A program made the translations under genes and the position numbers. From Aricia agestis (taxonomy: Eukaryota; Arthropoda; Insecta; Lepidoptera; Lycaenidae), in assembly GCF_905147365.1 (NCBI RefSeq), contig NC_056410.1, positions 7,353,501 to 7,417,500 on the forward strand: a stretch of DNA of 64,000 nucleotides, read 5' to 3'. The notes below the pieces were generated by a model. The model searched no databases. It was not told the DNA's origin and worked only from the letters and a program-made list of their open reading frames with translations. This document shows, piece by piece, positions 54,701 through 58,584 of this stretch. The first letter of the stretch is position 1; every line of letters begins with the position of its first letter.

Positions 54701-54915
54701 ACCCGGAACCCGAATGCAACTGCGTTATATTCGAGCTGTTAAACGCCCAGAGCGCTGCCAACGCGTTGGTAGAAATACTCATCGGGTTGCAGAACAACCA
54801 GTACATGAATAACGGTTTCGAACTCCCTGGCAGCTACAGCCACTCTACTCTGGGACGGGCATCCCTAGGACCAAATTTGTCTCTAACCAATGGTAAATGC
54901 GGAAGTATTGTATAA
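6583..54915 (+). CDS. CenG1A: Centaurin-gamma-1A / AGAP-family Arf GTPase-activating protein, long form (5' end missing)
   Basis: The protein should stimulate GTP hydrolysis on Arf GTPases at membranes; AGAP proteins act in endosomal traffic and phosphoinositide signalling. Coding exons that join in phase by GT-AG rules: 6583-6729, 7475-7560, 44384-44525, 44985-45119, 46192-46319, 47740-48267, 49668-49833, 50260-50457, 51120-51277, 51721-51832, 52345-52462, 52853-52972, 53877-54093 and 54487-54915. Together they give about 893 residues. Domain order is Ras-like GTPase with a P-loop, Ser-rich linker, PH domain split by an insert, ArfGAP zinc finger (C-x2-C-x16-C-x2-C), then a degenerate ankyrin region. 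This is the AGAP order. The first visible exon starts with the last two bases of a codon, so at least one upstream coding exon is missing, in the first 6.5 kb or before the window. Exon order and domains are seen; exact splicing is inferred. The symbol follows the Drosophila orthologue. Confidence 0.93.
7475..7560 (+). CDS. CenG1A: CenG1A coding exon: GTPase domain, switch region
   Basis: The acceptor AG is at 7473-7474 and the donor GTTAGT at 7561. It completes the split Gly codon and encodes GRFKKEVIIDGHSYLLLIRD then EGGPPEMQ. The segment in the place of a Ras DxxG motif reads RDEGG, as is usual in AGAP proteins, whose GTPase domain differs from canonical Ras. It ends on a codon boundary before a 36.8-kb intron. 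Confidence 0.95.
8349..8529. mobile_element. Mariner-like MITE, copy 1
   Basis: Almost the whole element is an inverted repeat: CTGTACTCGGCGAA at the left, inverted at the right, flanked by TA on both sides. The core has GCGGTCATTGACTCCCTATC and AATCGCGGC arms. A second copy is at 29156. Confidence 0.8.
8725..9046 (-). mobile_element. SINE-like lepidopteran repeat, copy 2
   Basis: Same block order as copy 1 at 3914-4254 with a few substitutions. It lies in intron 2 of CenG1A in antisense orientation. Confidence 0.75.
9047..10273. other. Intron 2 sequence, nothing supported
   Basis: No protein-like frame and no paired ends seen, apart from short T-rich runs. Confidence 0.5.
10274..10471. mobile_element. 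Inverted-repeat element (MITE)
   Basis: The left end AGGGTAAAGCCAAACGAGCG is near-inverted at 10453-10471 (CGCTCGTTTGGTTTCACCC). Inner ACTCAC/GTGAGT and GCGTAATTTT blocks are also paired. The short frame over it is not a gene. Confidence 0.7.
10979..11596. repeat. Segment bounded by a perfect 17-bp inverted repeat, with RTE-like LINE remnant inside
   Basis: AACGAGCAATTCTTGTA at 10979-10995 is inverted at about 11579-11595. The right interior (ACCGAGCTTTGCTCCGTAT ... CATGAAAATCGTTGGAGCCG) looks like the 3' end of RTE-type LINE repeats common in Lepidoptera. A run of short AT repeats fills 11030-11120. Confidence 0.5.
13337..13661. mobile_element. Short non-autonomous hAT-type element
   Basis: Ends are CAGGGGCGGATCTA and its near-inverse GATCCGCCCCTG. 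They are flanked by an exact 8-bp duplication AGCACTCT (13329-13336 and 13662-13669). Eight-bp duplications and CAGGG-type termini define hAT insertions. Confidence 0.88.
13853..14053 (-). repeat. LINE 3'-end repeat with CATTTATAATATTAGTA tail, copy 1
   Basis: Inverted copy. It shares AAATGCGAAAGTGTGTTTGT, CTCTTCACGCCCAAACCGC and GGAAAAATGTACGGTTCCCG with copies at 47309 and 62955. Confidence 0.7.
14243..14438. mobile_element. Inverted-repeat element (MITE)
   Basis: ATGCTAAGTACTGACATACG at the left is near-inverted at the right; the arms continue through CGGTTTTGCTCGATAGTTTT and its inverse. Arms are about 70 bp. Confidence 0.7.
14439..16317. other. Intron 2 sequence with one weak LINE-like fragment
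   Basis: 15675-15850 contains a decayed LINE 3'-end type fragment (inverted; CTACTGGACCGATTTGAAAG). The rest shows nothing I can support. Confidence 0.45.
16318..16395. repeat. Short shared segment, copy 1 of 3
   Basis: GCAGACACAATAGATTT, then ...GACAGCCGGGTGCCACTT and TTGATGGG. The more regular copies are at 37291-37370 and 51002-51076. Confidence 0.55.
16943..17215. mobile_element. Short non-autonomous hAT-type element
   Basis: Termini are CAGTGGCGGGGC and GCCGCCTCTG. The flanks CAGTTAAG (16935-16942) and CAATTAAG (17216-17223) match at 7 of 8 bases. Confidence 0.65.
17695..17978. repeat. tRNA-like fragment (- strand) joined to a LINE 3'-end repeat (+ strand)
   Basis: 17740-17775 inverted reads GGGTTCGAGTCCCG, a tRNA B-box/T-loop as in tRNA-derived SINEs. 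The + strand then continues with AATGTAGCCTATGTCCTTTC and GGCGTGAAAGCGAGACAGAC to the CATTTATAATATTAGTATGG tail. No complete tRNA fold is visible. Confidence 0.5.
18112..18261. mobile_element. Inverted-repeat element (MITE)
   Basis: GGACTGTTAGTATGGATCGC pairs with GCGATCCGTACCAACGGTCC; inner arms GACCGATCTGTATGAAGCT and AGCTTCATACAGATCGGCC also pair. Confidence 0.7.
18750..18904. mobile_element. Short inverted-repeat element
   Basis: AAGCCCAATAGCGCA at the left pairs with TGCGCTATTGCTTATTGGG at the right; inner GGCCA blocks also pair. Confidence 0.55.
19668..19957. mobile_element. Inverted-repeat element (MITE)
   Basis: AAAGTTAATATACCTAGCGG and the following AATAGAG are inverted at the right end (CTCTATTCCGCTAGG, TATATTAACTTT). 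The middle is single-copy. Confidence 0.75.
20008..20066. repeat. Tandem repeat, two 31-bp units
   Basis: ATGTACAATATTATAATAGT followed by ATGCTTATAAT is repeated twice, immediately next to the copy at 20075. Confidence 0.8.
20075..20412 (-). repeat. RTE-like LINE 3'-end repeat, copy b
   Basis: Inverse of 4863-5421 with internal deletions. It ends GATGCCGGGGCGGGTCGCTA on this strand. Confidence 0.6.
22200..22600. repeat. Diverged direct duplication in the 3' non-coding part of the transposon
   Basis: Segments around 22208-22430 and 22450-22590 share in order TTTCACTGGTTT, TATTAGCACTAACTTATCAG and TTTAATTAAACTCTGCTTAA. They form two diverged direct copies between the transposase gene and the left end. 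Confidence 0.55.
22727..22969 (-). pseudogene. Open C-terminal extension of the transposase after an in-frame TGA
   Basis: Directly after TGA (22972-22970) the same frame stays open for 80 codons to a stop at 22729-22727. It reads NDLKVLKFDKAEMFHFYYKT and then basic residues. The content (a YKTSYSDE-like segment, then a Lys/Arg-rich stretch and LYEHAL) resembles the tails of related proteins as I remember them. A nonsense mutation that removes the tail is the simplest reading; readthrough is an alternative, but TGA-A is not a known strong readthrough context. Confidence 0.55.
22970..25248 (-). CDS. Transposase-like protein, three exons, 699 codons (DDE-like catalytic motifs)
   Basis: Exons on the - strand are 25248-25195 (starts MKRSALILQMVEDRQQNE), 25102-24968 and 24880-22970. 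All join in phase 0 with GTAATT and GTAAGT donors and CAG acceptors. The N-terminal third is Ser/Arg-rich and disordered. The middle holds Cys motifs (CTSKCRFKC; KKDRCETC). The core has IYDLQ (Asp about 497), FYSDNCTGQNKN (Asp about 583) and GHTQNEADNVHSLIE (Glu about 624), a plausible DDE triad spaced 85 and 40 residues. Related proteins of unknown function with YSDNCxGQN are common in arthropods, as I recall. It lies between terminal inverted repeats, so it is probably the element's transposase. The annotated end is an in-frame TGA; the frame continues open beyond it. Confidence 0.8.
26697..26881. mobile_element. MITE, copy 2 of the family at 1003-1220
   Basis: Shares the interior and right end with copy 1. 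The outer left terminus is missing or diverged. Confidence 0.7.
27806..28020. mobile_element. Decayed copy of the ACAGGGTGTAAC MITE
   Basis: Contains GAGTTCACTGTGAAAGTAGC, AGCGCTGAAAG and the right arm ACACATACACACCCTAAAGT as in 6199-6469, but both outer ends are eroded. The 142-codon - strand frame here is an artefact of the inverted repeat. Confidence 0.7.
28021..29155. other. Intron 2 sequence; possible LINE 3' end at 28780-29066
   Basis: AT-rich run ending CCCCAATATACGAAAATAAA plus repeated AATAA units, a form typical of LINE tails. No coding remnant was recognised. Confidence 0.3.
29156..29335. mobile_element. Mariner-like MITE, copy 2
   Basis: Same family as the copy at 8349. Termini are CTCCACTCGG and CCGAGTGCAG, flanked by TA, with the same GCGGTCATTGACTCCCTATC block and central AATCGCGG hairpin. 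Confidence 0.8.
29336..32386. other. Intron 2 sequence, nothing supported
   Basis: No protein-like frame. One short perfect hairpin (14-bp arms) lies at 30509-30538. Frames at 31660 and 31787 are overlapping shadows on opposite strands without recognisable motifs. Confidence 0.5.
32387..33325 (+). repeat. GACA-linked interspersed repeat, copy 1 (with internal tandem duplication)
   Basis: Starts CCGGCCAAGTGCGAGTTGGA and ends with (GACA)n, CTATAAGGGTTCCGTTTTTT and GGCTACGGAACCCT. A segment beginning TTTACCATTTATGACG occurs at about 32515 and again at about 32815. Other copies lie at 40190-41335 and 42590-43368. This is a widespread lepidopteran repeat; its class is uncertain. Confidence 0.8.
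33326..35316. other. Intron 2 sequence, nothing supported
   Basis: The 110-codon frame at 34521-34853 is hydrophobic but has no start context, splice partner or motif that would support a gene. Confidence 0.5.
35317..35465 (+). repeat. Short LINE 3'-end type fragment
   Basis: ACTAGCTGTCCCGGTGAACT start, CCAATCCGTTTAGCCATTTT interior and TATATATAAGATA tail, matching the general form of the other ACTAGCTG repeats. A second such short fragment, ACTATAGTGGTCCGCCGCGG, lies at 12060-12195. Confidence 0.5.
35466..36396. other. Intron 2 sequence with a GC-rich patch
   Basis: 35580-35720 is GC-rich with several short inverted GGGCGGG/CCCGCCC-type blocks. I cannot assign it. The rest shows nothing. 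Confidence 0.4.
36397..36740. mobile_element. Repeat with GGGCGTCCATAAATTACGTG start and C-runs
   Basis: A motif common in Lepidoptera: GGGGCGTCCATAAATTACGT near the start, ACCTCACGTGAGATTTTTCA and CAACGTGAGATTAGATGAG further on. Two C-runs of 14 and 17 bases lie at about 36437 and 36482. Confidence 0.55.
37291..37370. repeat. Short shared segment, copy 2 of 3
   Basis: CGTGGGATTTCCAGACACAA, then GCGGCAGCCGGGTACCGCTT and GGGGATTGATGGGTTAT. No terminal inverted repeats are visible. Confidence 0.6.
38437..38834. mobile_element. Short non-autonomous hAT-type element with G-rich interior
   Basis: Termini are CAGTGATGCCAGA and TCTGGCAACACTG, with an exact 8-bp duplication ACGTTGCC (38429-38436 and 38835-38842). 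The interior carries several runs of five to seven G at both ends. The apparent 103-codon frame over it is not protein-like. Confidence 0.88.
38857..38893. repeat. Perfect hairpin, 16-bp arms
   Basis: GTTGTCCTTTAAAATA, five-base loop, then its exact inverse, 22 bp after the hAT element. Confidence 0.9.
39099..39189. repeat. Perfect hairpin, 42-bp arms
   Basis: The arm at 39099-39140 begins AACCTAAAAGTTTGTTATGT; the exact inverse is at 39148-39189, with a seven-base loop. Confidence 0.95.
39191..39567. mobile_element. MITE with GGTTGCACCA termini
   Basis: GGTTGCACCA at the left and TGGTGCAACC at the right. Sub-terminal AACTTTAACCATAACTGTAA-type blocks are repeated and inverted. It starts right at the end of the perfect hairpin 39099-39189. 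Confidence 0.75.
40131..41335 (-). repeat. GACA-linked interspersed repeat, copy 2, with a ~490-bp direct duplication
   Basis: Inverted relative to copy 1. The 3' half plus about 60 bp of unique flank is present twice: 40131-40620 and 40621-41110. Both begin ACTTATTACATTAACATTAA and continue to GGGTTCCGTAGCCAAATGG. Confidence 0.8.
41340..42589. other. Intron 2 sequence, nothing supported
   Basis: Two overlapping frames at 41555-41835 read the same segment in different frames; neither resembles a known protein. Confidence 0.5.
42590..43368 (+). repeat. GACA-linked interspersed repeat, copy 3
   Basis: Starts CGGCCAAGTGCGAGTTGGAC and ends GGCTACGGAACCC. It has an internal partial duplication and a long G-run near 42978. 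Confidence 0.8.
43451..43500. repeat. Perfect hairpin, 16-bp arms
   Basis: AAACGTTTGAAGTTAT and its inverse are separated by 18 bases, shortly after GACA-linked repeat copy 3. Confidence 0.9.
44384..44525 (+). CDS. CenG1A: CenG1A coding exon: GTPase domain core
   Basis: The acceptor CAG ends at 44383 and the donor GTGAGT starts at 44526. It encodes FTAWVDAVIFVFSLENEISY and, after a further stretch, IPIILVGTQ. The hydrophobic strand followed by VGTQ(D) stands where Ras proteins have the NKxD guanine-specificity motif; TQD is the AGAP variant. Phase is 0 at entry and 1 at exit. Confidence 0.95.
44985..45119 (+). CDS. CenG1A: CenG1A coding exon: C-terminal part of GTPase domain
   Basis: The acceptor AG is at 44983-44984 and the donor GTGAGT at 45120. 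It encodes DAISESSPRVVDDNRARKLS, then NELRRCSYYETCATYGLNVE and RVFQD. The YETCATYG segment occupies the position of the Ras G5 (SAK) loop, and NVERVFQD is the terminal helix. It ends in phase 1, the same phase as the alternative first exon at 45891-46014. Confidence 0.95.
45690..45882 (+). promoter_or_regulatory. Candidate internal promoter / 5' UTR for the short CenG1A form
   Basis: A CpG-containing, relatively GC-rich stretch in an otherwise AT-rich intron directly precedes the ATG-bearing exon at 45891. It contains CAGT initiator-like sites (for example 45765-45768) but no TATA box that I can see. The role is inferred from position only. Confidence 0.4.
45883..45942 (+). promoter_or_regulatory. 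Upstream ORF overlapping the short-form start codon
   Basis: An ATG at 45883, eight bases before the proposed start and in another frame, opens a 19-codon ORF that ends at TGA 45940-45942, inside the main frame. Its context is weak (T at -3), so leaky scanning to 45891 is plausible. It would lower translation of the short form if the transcript includes it. Confidence 0.4.
45891..46014 (+). CDS. CenG1A: Candidate alternative first coding exon of CenG1A (short isoform lacking the GTPase domain)
   Basis: ATG at 45891 has G at -3 and G at +4. The exon encodes MDKTLLFKSNMSPISSLRRR, then SSCYNIQRAEERDRRKSAKF and E plus one base, up to a GTGCGT donor at 46015. That leftover base (phase 1) exactly matches the two-base start of the exon at 46192 and makes a Ser codon. 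The joined frame runs on for 765 residues through PH, ArfGAP and C-terminus. The segment is basic and Ser-rich, like regulatory N-termini. It lies between the last GTPase exon and the linker exon, where an internal promoter would make a GTPase-less form. The flank 45690-45860 is richer in GC and CpG than the introns around it. Seen: open frame, donor, phase. Inferred: promoter use. Confidence 0.7.
46192..46319 (+). CDS. CenG1A: CenG1A coding exon: linker after GTPase domain
   Basis: The acceptor TTTTTTCTAG ends at 46191 and the donor is GTACGA at 46320. It encodes CQKIVGTRLSASSQCLSAGS then RPVTPQPLANSPSHNHSTFL and YK. It is Ser/Pro-rich and likely disordered. It serves as the common acceptor exon for both the long form (from 45119) and the proposed short form (from 46014). 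Confidence 0.92.
46745..47015 (+). repeat. Diverged relative of the GGCCAAGTGC repeat
   Basis: Begins TTGGCCAAGTGCAACTCGGA and ends GGTATGGAACCCTAG, with CACACAGACAGACAGATG inside. A further fragment (GGCCAAGTGCGAGTTGGACT) lies at 51528-51570. Confidence 0.65.
47309..47520 (+). repeat. LINE 3'-end repeat with CATTTATAATATTAGTA tail, copy 2
   Basis: Sense copy: ACTAGATGACGCCCGCAACT, ACCGTACATTTTTCC, GGGCGTGAAGAGGTAACAGA, then the CGCATTTATAATATTAGTAT tail. Confidence 0.7.
47740..48267 (+). CDS. CenG1A: CenG1A coding exon: Ser/His-rich linker and start of PH domain
   Basis: The acceptor TTTCTCAG ends at 47739 and the donor GTAAGT is at 48268; 176 codons in phase 0. The first ~130 residues are low-complexity Ser/His/Thr, followed by a basic patch (SRKTRRRSNLFTPSKK). 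The PH domain begins at IPLKQGYLYKKSSKALNKEW and continues [20 protein letters not shown], covering PH strands 1-4. The frame runs on into the intron to a stop at 48349-48351, so the donor decides the exon end. Confidence 0.95.
48640..48862. repeat. GC-rich nested hairpins
   Basis: CACACGGCGCGTGGCTCGAG occurs at 48650 and 48805 and is partly inverted at 48845-48857 (CGCGCCGTGTG). 48798-48861 alone forms a hairpin. Base composition is far from the AT-rich surroundings in this intron between PH exons. Confidence 0.65.
48898..49135. mobile_element. MITE with perfect 30-bp terminal inverted repeats
   Basis: CTGCCTAGCATACGCCAACG and the next ten bases are exactly inverted at 49106-49135. An inner spacerless palindrome TAATGTCAAAA/TTTTGACATTA lies near 48959-48980. 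Confidence 0.85.
49133..49427. mobile_element. Probable hAT-type remnant
   Basis: The left end CAGGCTGGGGTCAC and right end GTGACCCCTG are inverted. The interior has CGGTCCGGATGCGGACCGCG. No matching 8-bp duplication sits directly at the left end; a 7/8 match to the right flank CTCTATAC lies beyond the neighbouring MITE (48886-48893). Confidence 0.5.
49668..49833 (+). CDS. CenG1A: CenG1A coding exon: PH domain, first part of AGAP insert
   Basis: The acceptor TTTCAG ends at 49667 and the donor GTTAGT is at 49834. It encodes DYMEDVNGKEISLQYVTVKV, then PGQKPRGSKSIITTVPGYNG and YTSLDIHDSIGGLSI. The first half is PH strand material (HDYMEDVNGKEI is well conserved in AGAPs); the second half starts the long insert that splits AGAP PH domains. 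Confidence 0.95.
50260..50457 (+). CDS. CenG1A: CenG1A coding exon: insert within PH domain
   Basis: The acceptor AG is at 50258-50259 and the donor GTAGGA at 50458. It encodes a charged, Lys/Arg-rich segment with KPTRATDKALLSAFDTMKEP early and KKRHRRMKSSGVKKDGDE at the end. It is likely a disordered loop; basic runs such as KKRHRRMK could bind acidic lipids or act as a nuclear signal (inference). Phase joins both neighbours without stops. Confidence 0.93.
51002..51076. repeat. Short shared segment, copy 3 of 3
   Basis: CGTGGGTATCGCAGACACAA, then CGGCAGCCGGCTGCTGCTTG and GGGATTGATGGGTTAAT. It lies 43 bp before the exon at 51120. Confidence 0.6.
51120..51277 (+). CDS. CenG1A: CenG1A coding exon: end of PH domain
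   Basis: The acceptor TTGCAG ends at 51119 and the donor GTATGT is at 51278. It encodes ...YEFTIVSLDGKRWRWEVG, an Ala/Gly-rich turn, then AERDAWVAAVEAQILASLQG. The final amphipathic helix with the invariant Trp (DAW) is the PH C-terminal helix. The exon is far more GC-rich than its introns, with long GCG/GGC runs that expand the Ala/Gly loop. Confidence 0.95.
51721..51832 (+). CDS. CenG1A: CenG1A coding exon: first zinc ligands of ArfGAP domain
   Basis: The acceptor TTTCAG ends at 51720 and the donor GTAATT is at 51833. After a short Pro/Ala linker it encodes IRRVKGNDKCCDCGAP. The C-x2-C pair begins the ArfGAP zinc finger. N and D of GND are family-typical. Confidence 0.95.
52345..52462 (+). 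CDS. CenG1A: CenG1A coding exon: ArfGAP catalytic core
   Basis: The acceptor CTATAG ends at 52344 and the donor GTGAGT is at 52463. It encodes DPDWASLNLGVLICIECSGI then HRNLGSHISRVRSLDLDEW. With the previous exon it completes C-x2-C-x16-C-x2-C; the Arg in GIHR is the conserved arginine needed for GAP activity in this family. All catalytic features are present. Confidence 0.97.
52853..52972 (+). CDS. CenG1A: CenG1A coding exon: ArfGAP domain, second half
   Basis: The acceptor TTTCTAG ends at 52852 and the donor GTAATA is at 52973. It encodes LGHVSVMVSIGNTLANSVWE, then AEPRGHVKPVATATREEKER. GN..AN..WE and REEKER..I are ArfGAP C-terminal signatures. Confidence 0.95.
53093..53448 (+). mobile_element. 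SINE-like lepidopteran repeat, copy 3
   Basis: Sense orientation, ending in an 18-base A-run at 53431-53448. It contains a GGCTCGACCGG block that may be a degenerate pol III B box. It lies between ArfGAP exons, directly before the R1-type fragment. Confidence 0.75.
53450..53835 (-). mobile_element. R1-type LINE 3' fragment (ORF2 C-terminal zinc finger)
   Basis: The - strand frame 53751-53500 encodes PACHECGAAADTAQHTFEMC, then AWQAAVSFCDITISR and EREC-like residues. A CxxC...H...C finger followed by WxxxxxFC is typical of the C-terminus of R1/R2-group ORF2. It sits in the intron between the last two ArfGAP exons and abuts the poly(A) tail of a SINE-like repeat. Only the 3' end is present. Confidence 0.65.
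53877..54093 (+). CDS. CenG1A: CenG1A coding exon: end of ArfGAP and Ala-rich ankyrin-like region
   Basis: The acceptor TTCCAG ends at 53876 and the donor GTATGT is at 54094. It starts WIRLKYERRAFLTASTS (end of the ArfGAP domain), then an Ala-rich segment where ankyrin repeat one is expected, ending HLPAAQLLIW. The QLLIW ending is typical of the AGAP ankyrin repeat, but the helices are mostly alanine. The exon is extremely GC-rich. Confidence 0.9.
54487..54915 (+). CDS. CenG1A: CenG1A terminal coding exon
   Basis: The acceptor TTACAG ends at 54486; the stop TAA is at 54913-54915. It starts HNGNPNFPDSDGHTCVFYAR (second ankyrin-like repeat, cf. DxxGxTxLxYA). A low-complexity Ser/Thr/Asn stretch follows, then a conserved-looking helix (SAANALVEILIGL) and a 40-residue tail ending CGSIV. 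Only about one and a half ankyrin repeats are recognisable. Confidence 0.92.
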   Translation, partial: HNGNPNFPDSDGHTCVFYARAAANHLSGIPTQYPKNLQITCPLHPNPPAGSGTNSTGTNSTSSTASTKSSKNPEPECNCVIFELLNAQSAANALVEILIGLQNNQYMNNGFELPGSYSHSTLGRASLGPNLSLTNGKCGSIV

Positions 54916-57201
54916 TTTTTTGTCTCTGTTTATAATAATGTTGCGGGCATAATCTAGTGATTTGTTAGAAGTTTTGGTACAAGTATTATAGGCCAGGAGC
55001 TGTCTTTTTCAACTACAAGTTTGGATGAACACCGGGTTGATGCTCGATGGAGTCCGAACGGCGAATTGCGGCACAAAACTTCATGTAAAGCGTCGAAATT
55101 TGTATGAAATTCTGTGCCCAGTCTCGTCATTTTGATTATAGTTACCACAATCACAATTTTTAGAGTTCACGTGATAGCATAGAAGCTTCATAAGGCTGAC
55201 GAAATCAGTTGTAGGCGAAATGTTTAATATAGTAACTGAATGTTACTTAGGTGTGTATACAGTTTTTAATCTGTTGCTATTTGGTGTTTCCCCTGGAAAA
55301 GTTGTAGAAACTTTGCGAGGTTGATTCTACTTCAACAATTATTACTTAAAATATTGTCAAAAGAATATTTGTTACTTTAAATATAGGTGCACACACCTAT
55401 CTTTGTATGTATATTTTGTATAGATTTTTATTTCTCGTGTTTTATTTGTTCGGTGCTTTTTATGTTAGTTGAAATATTTTATTATTTTTCCGTAAACCTT
55501 CCCTATGATTGTTTCGTTAAAATAAATAATTATAATATTTTTTTAATGAAGAAATGTTTGGTGATCTATTAGTTATTTCGAAAGTGCTAAAAATTGGTTT
55601 AATTTTCGCTAGTTTTTGTTATTGAATTTATACTATGTTATTAACTGAGAAAAACATTTAGACATCATCGTACATTACATTTTGCACAAACTTGTAATAC
55701 GGACTTTGTTAAATACTACGTCGTTATAAACACAATTATATTGACATGATAAAAGTAAAATTATGGTTAAATAGCTTTGTACTTAATAGTATTTTGTTAA
55801 TATTATTTCAAAGGAAAAATATCGAAAAACAATGTTAATTCCATAATTTTACTACAAATTCGTAAAAGATCAAAACAGTGTTACAGAAACTTTTGAAATA
55901 GGTAGCTATTTTTCAATATTATTTTTTTACGTAAGTATTCTTAAACTTTTTTTTAAACATGATACTTGTATAAAATATACACGTTTTTAGTACACAAAGC
56001 TTGAACACACAAAGCAACTATGCATATAGAAGTTACGCACTATAATTTTTGTATATCTGGGTGCTCAGTGCGAGCTTATGTCACTGCTTACAGTACTTCC
56101 AAATTAAACTTGCATTTTGCACCTTGTTCAAAAGAAATAGAAGTAAATATCATATAGCCGGTGGCTGTCCGCTGTCGCTTACTCACCGGGAAGCCATCGC
56201 GGCGTTACCATGGTAACGTTCAAGCAACGTCAGGCGCGTCTACGTTCCTGCAAAGCCCTGTTTTTCTTAAAGTTAAGTTTAAAGCAGCGCTTGCAGCGAC
56301 GTCTTTCGACGCTCGGGAAATACGATCGTTGCCGAAAAATTACGAAAATTTCTATGCGCATTATCACTTTGGGAGCACTGTACGTGAAAAAGTTAACTAC
56401 AGTTTTTATAGTGCTGAAACGACGGCTTCTGTGGCAAACAATGGTAACAATTTTATGTTATTTACCATAGAAATTGCAGTTAATTTCTTCACGGCGTAAA
56501 GTGATCAAATCTCGTACTCTGCAAACTGTATCTAGTAGTACTTTAGTATGAAAGTTTTATGAATTCTATTGTTTTACCTTCAGCCCGAGTGTCGTTTAAT
56601 ATAGTATAGACTTTATTAGGTAATACGTAATTTATTTGATTAGTATACAAGATCTCAGCTCAACGCGAATTTAGGGTAAATTTTTAAGTAATTATATTTG
56701 TATAGAGGTTAAATTGTCGCTTTTTGATAGTCCCTTGGGTGTTAAAATTTCACTACGATTGTTTTTATTTTTATTTTATGAAATTCAATAGTGTGAAAAA
56801 TTGTTTTACAAGTTTTTATATTTTGTAATAACTAATACTTAAACCCGGTCGAAATATTTTGACATTTGCCTTTGCGGTGCACCAAACTCTTAAGAATGCT
56901 GTGTTTAAATTTTAGTTACTTCTTACCGTTAAGACGTTAGGGTGGTCCCTAGTGGCAAACAATAATAAGTAATTAAAAATATCTGTGGTACTCGGCGACT
57001 GCCGCGGTAAAACTATTGCATAGCATTTTAATAAACTTATGCAATTATATCGCATACGTCTAGTCGCACGCACACAAACACCGTGCCGAAATCTGCTTAA
57101 CTGAAACTACTTTAGACGAGTGTTAGGTTTATTTTCGGTACGGAATTTCTTGATTCGCTCGCCGCGCTCAAAGGCCGTGATAAAAGCTATGCAAATATAT
57201 A
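54916..57201. other. 3' UTR candidate, no second gene seen
   Basis: Overlapping frames at 56161-56499 and 56210-56470 are mutually exclusive and motif-free; I see no gene here beyond the presumed UTR. Confidence 0.5.
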
Positions 57202-57209
57202 GCATAAAG

Positions 57210-57927
57210 CAGGGTTTCTCAAACTTTCGGCTCCACGAACCACTATTAAATTTCCAGGTGACAGCGAACCCCTTACTTATATTGAAATCCCCCTCCCCTT
57301 TAGAAAGGGGAATTCACCGCTTTGCGTGAGAGTTCGAAATACTCTGCCTGTCTAGCTGCCCAAAAATCTATCAAAGATATCCTTTTGAAATCAGCTTGAA
57401 GAGTTTCATTTACGGACATAATATCTAATAAATACTCCTATAGCGGTAGCACGGCGACCAGCGGAAATGCGAAAGTATGGACAAACTGTGGAAATAAACC
57501 TAAGGTGCCGTTCCGATCTTTTTTCGTTCCGAAAAATTCAATTAAAATGCCACTTTATGACACACTATAGTATATGTCATAATGTAGGATATTATTTGAA
57601 TTTTTAGAACTATAGTCTGTCATAAAGTGGCTTTTTAATTGAATTATTCGGAACTAAAAAAGATCGGAACGGCACCTTAAGTTTATCTCCACAGTTTGTG
57701 ACTATAGTCTGTCATAAAGTGGCATTTTAATTGAATTTTTCGGAACGAAAAAAGATCGGAACGGCACCTTAGGTTTATTTCCACAGTTTGTCCATACTTT
57801 CGCATTTCCGCTGGTCGCCGTGCTAGCACTACTAGTGTTGCCACCATTTCGTAAATCTTGTCGCGAACCCCCTGCCGTCGAATGGCGAACCCCTAGGGGT
57901 TCGCGTACCCCACTTTGAGAAACCCTG
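57210..57927. mobile_element. Non-autonomous hAT-type element carrying a nested foldback
   Basis: Termini are CAGGGTTTCTCAAACTTT and the near-inverse ...CTTTGAGAAACCCTG, with an exact 8-bp duplication GCATAAAG (57202-57209 and 57928-57935). Inside, a second inverted repeat runs from about 57447 to 57825 (TAGCACGGCGACC / GGTCGCCGTGCTA). Confidence 0.88.
57447..57825. repeat. Foldback element nested in the hAT copy, with duplicated right arm
   Basis: Long arms contain AAAGTATGGACAAACTGTGG and GGTGCCGTTCCGATC on the left, inverted on the right. The right arm occurs twice in tandem (about 57612-57700 and 57704-57800), both with CTATAGTCTGTCATAAAGTG. Confidence 0.7.
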
Positions 57928-58452
57928 GCATAAAGCAATGCAAATCTTCGTTAACGTCCTCACCGTGAGAAGTGACGAAAGCTTGCACTCAGTTGTCAGA
58001 AATGTTGACCGGATTGTATTTACGTCTTTATTCTTTAAAATAGAGTTCGAGAACATTCCATTACTTAGGATTAAAGCCCAAGGGATATGTAGATGTGATA
58101 AGAGTTTCCCCTATTGAGCATCGACGTACCATGTCTAAGGACAACACGTTTCTACACTACAATCATAAAAAACATTATCCGACTATTAATGTATCTATTG
58201 AACCTCAAGTTGATTGTACACAGTATTTTTAAAGCTTCTAATTTTATGACATGTAAGGTCCTTGATCATAGTACGTCGATGCTGTTAAGCCAAATGTACT
58301 GAACCCTTCTGTGCCTGCTCTACTTAGTCTATGCTGCACATACCATTATAGTCCAGGAGCGCACCCGCCTCCTACACTATAATGGAGTGTTTGTAAAATA
58401 TTGTACTTCTTGTTTATAGTGAAGCTTCGATAGTTCGAAGGTGCATTTAGGG

Positions 58453-58584
58453 CCTGTTTCACCACTTTCTGATAAAGTGCCTAATAGGCTATTCACAACT
58501 TTTTTGACAGATTTTCCATACTTGATCTGTCAAGTTAATTGGTGGATAGCACTGGATAGCCTTATCAGGAAGTGGTGAAACAGG
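58453..58584. mobile_element. MITE with CCTGTTTCACCACTT termini
   Basis: CCTGTTTCACCACTTTCTGA at the left is near-inverted at the right (TCAGGAAGTGGTGAAACAGG); inner TTTTGACAGATTTT/CTGTCAAG blocks are also related. Confidence 0.8.

Noticed and set aside
56161..56499. 112-codon frame downstream of the gene
   Set aside because: Overlaps an equally long frame in another phase, has no motif, and lies in the presumed 3' UTR.
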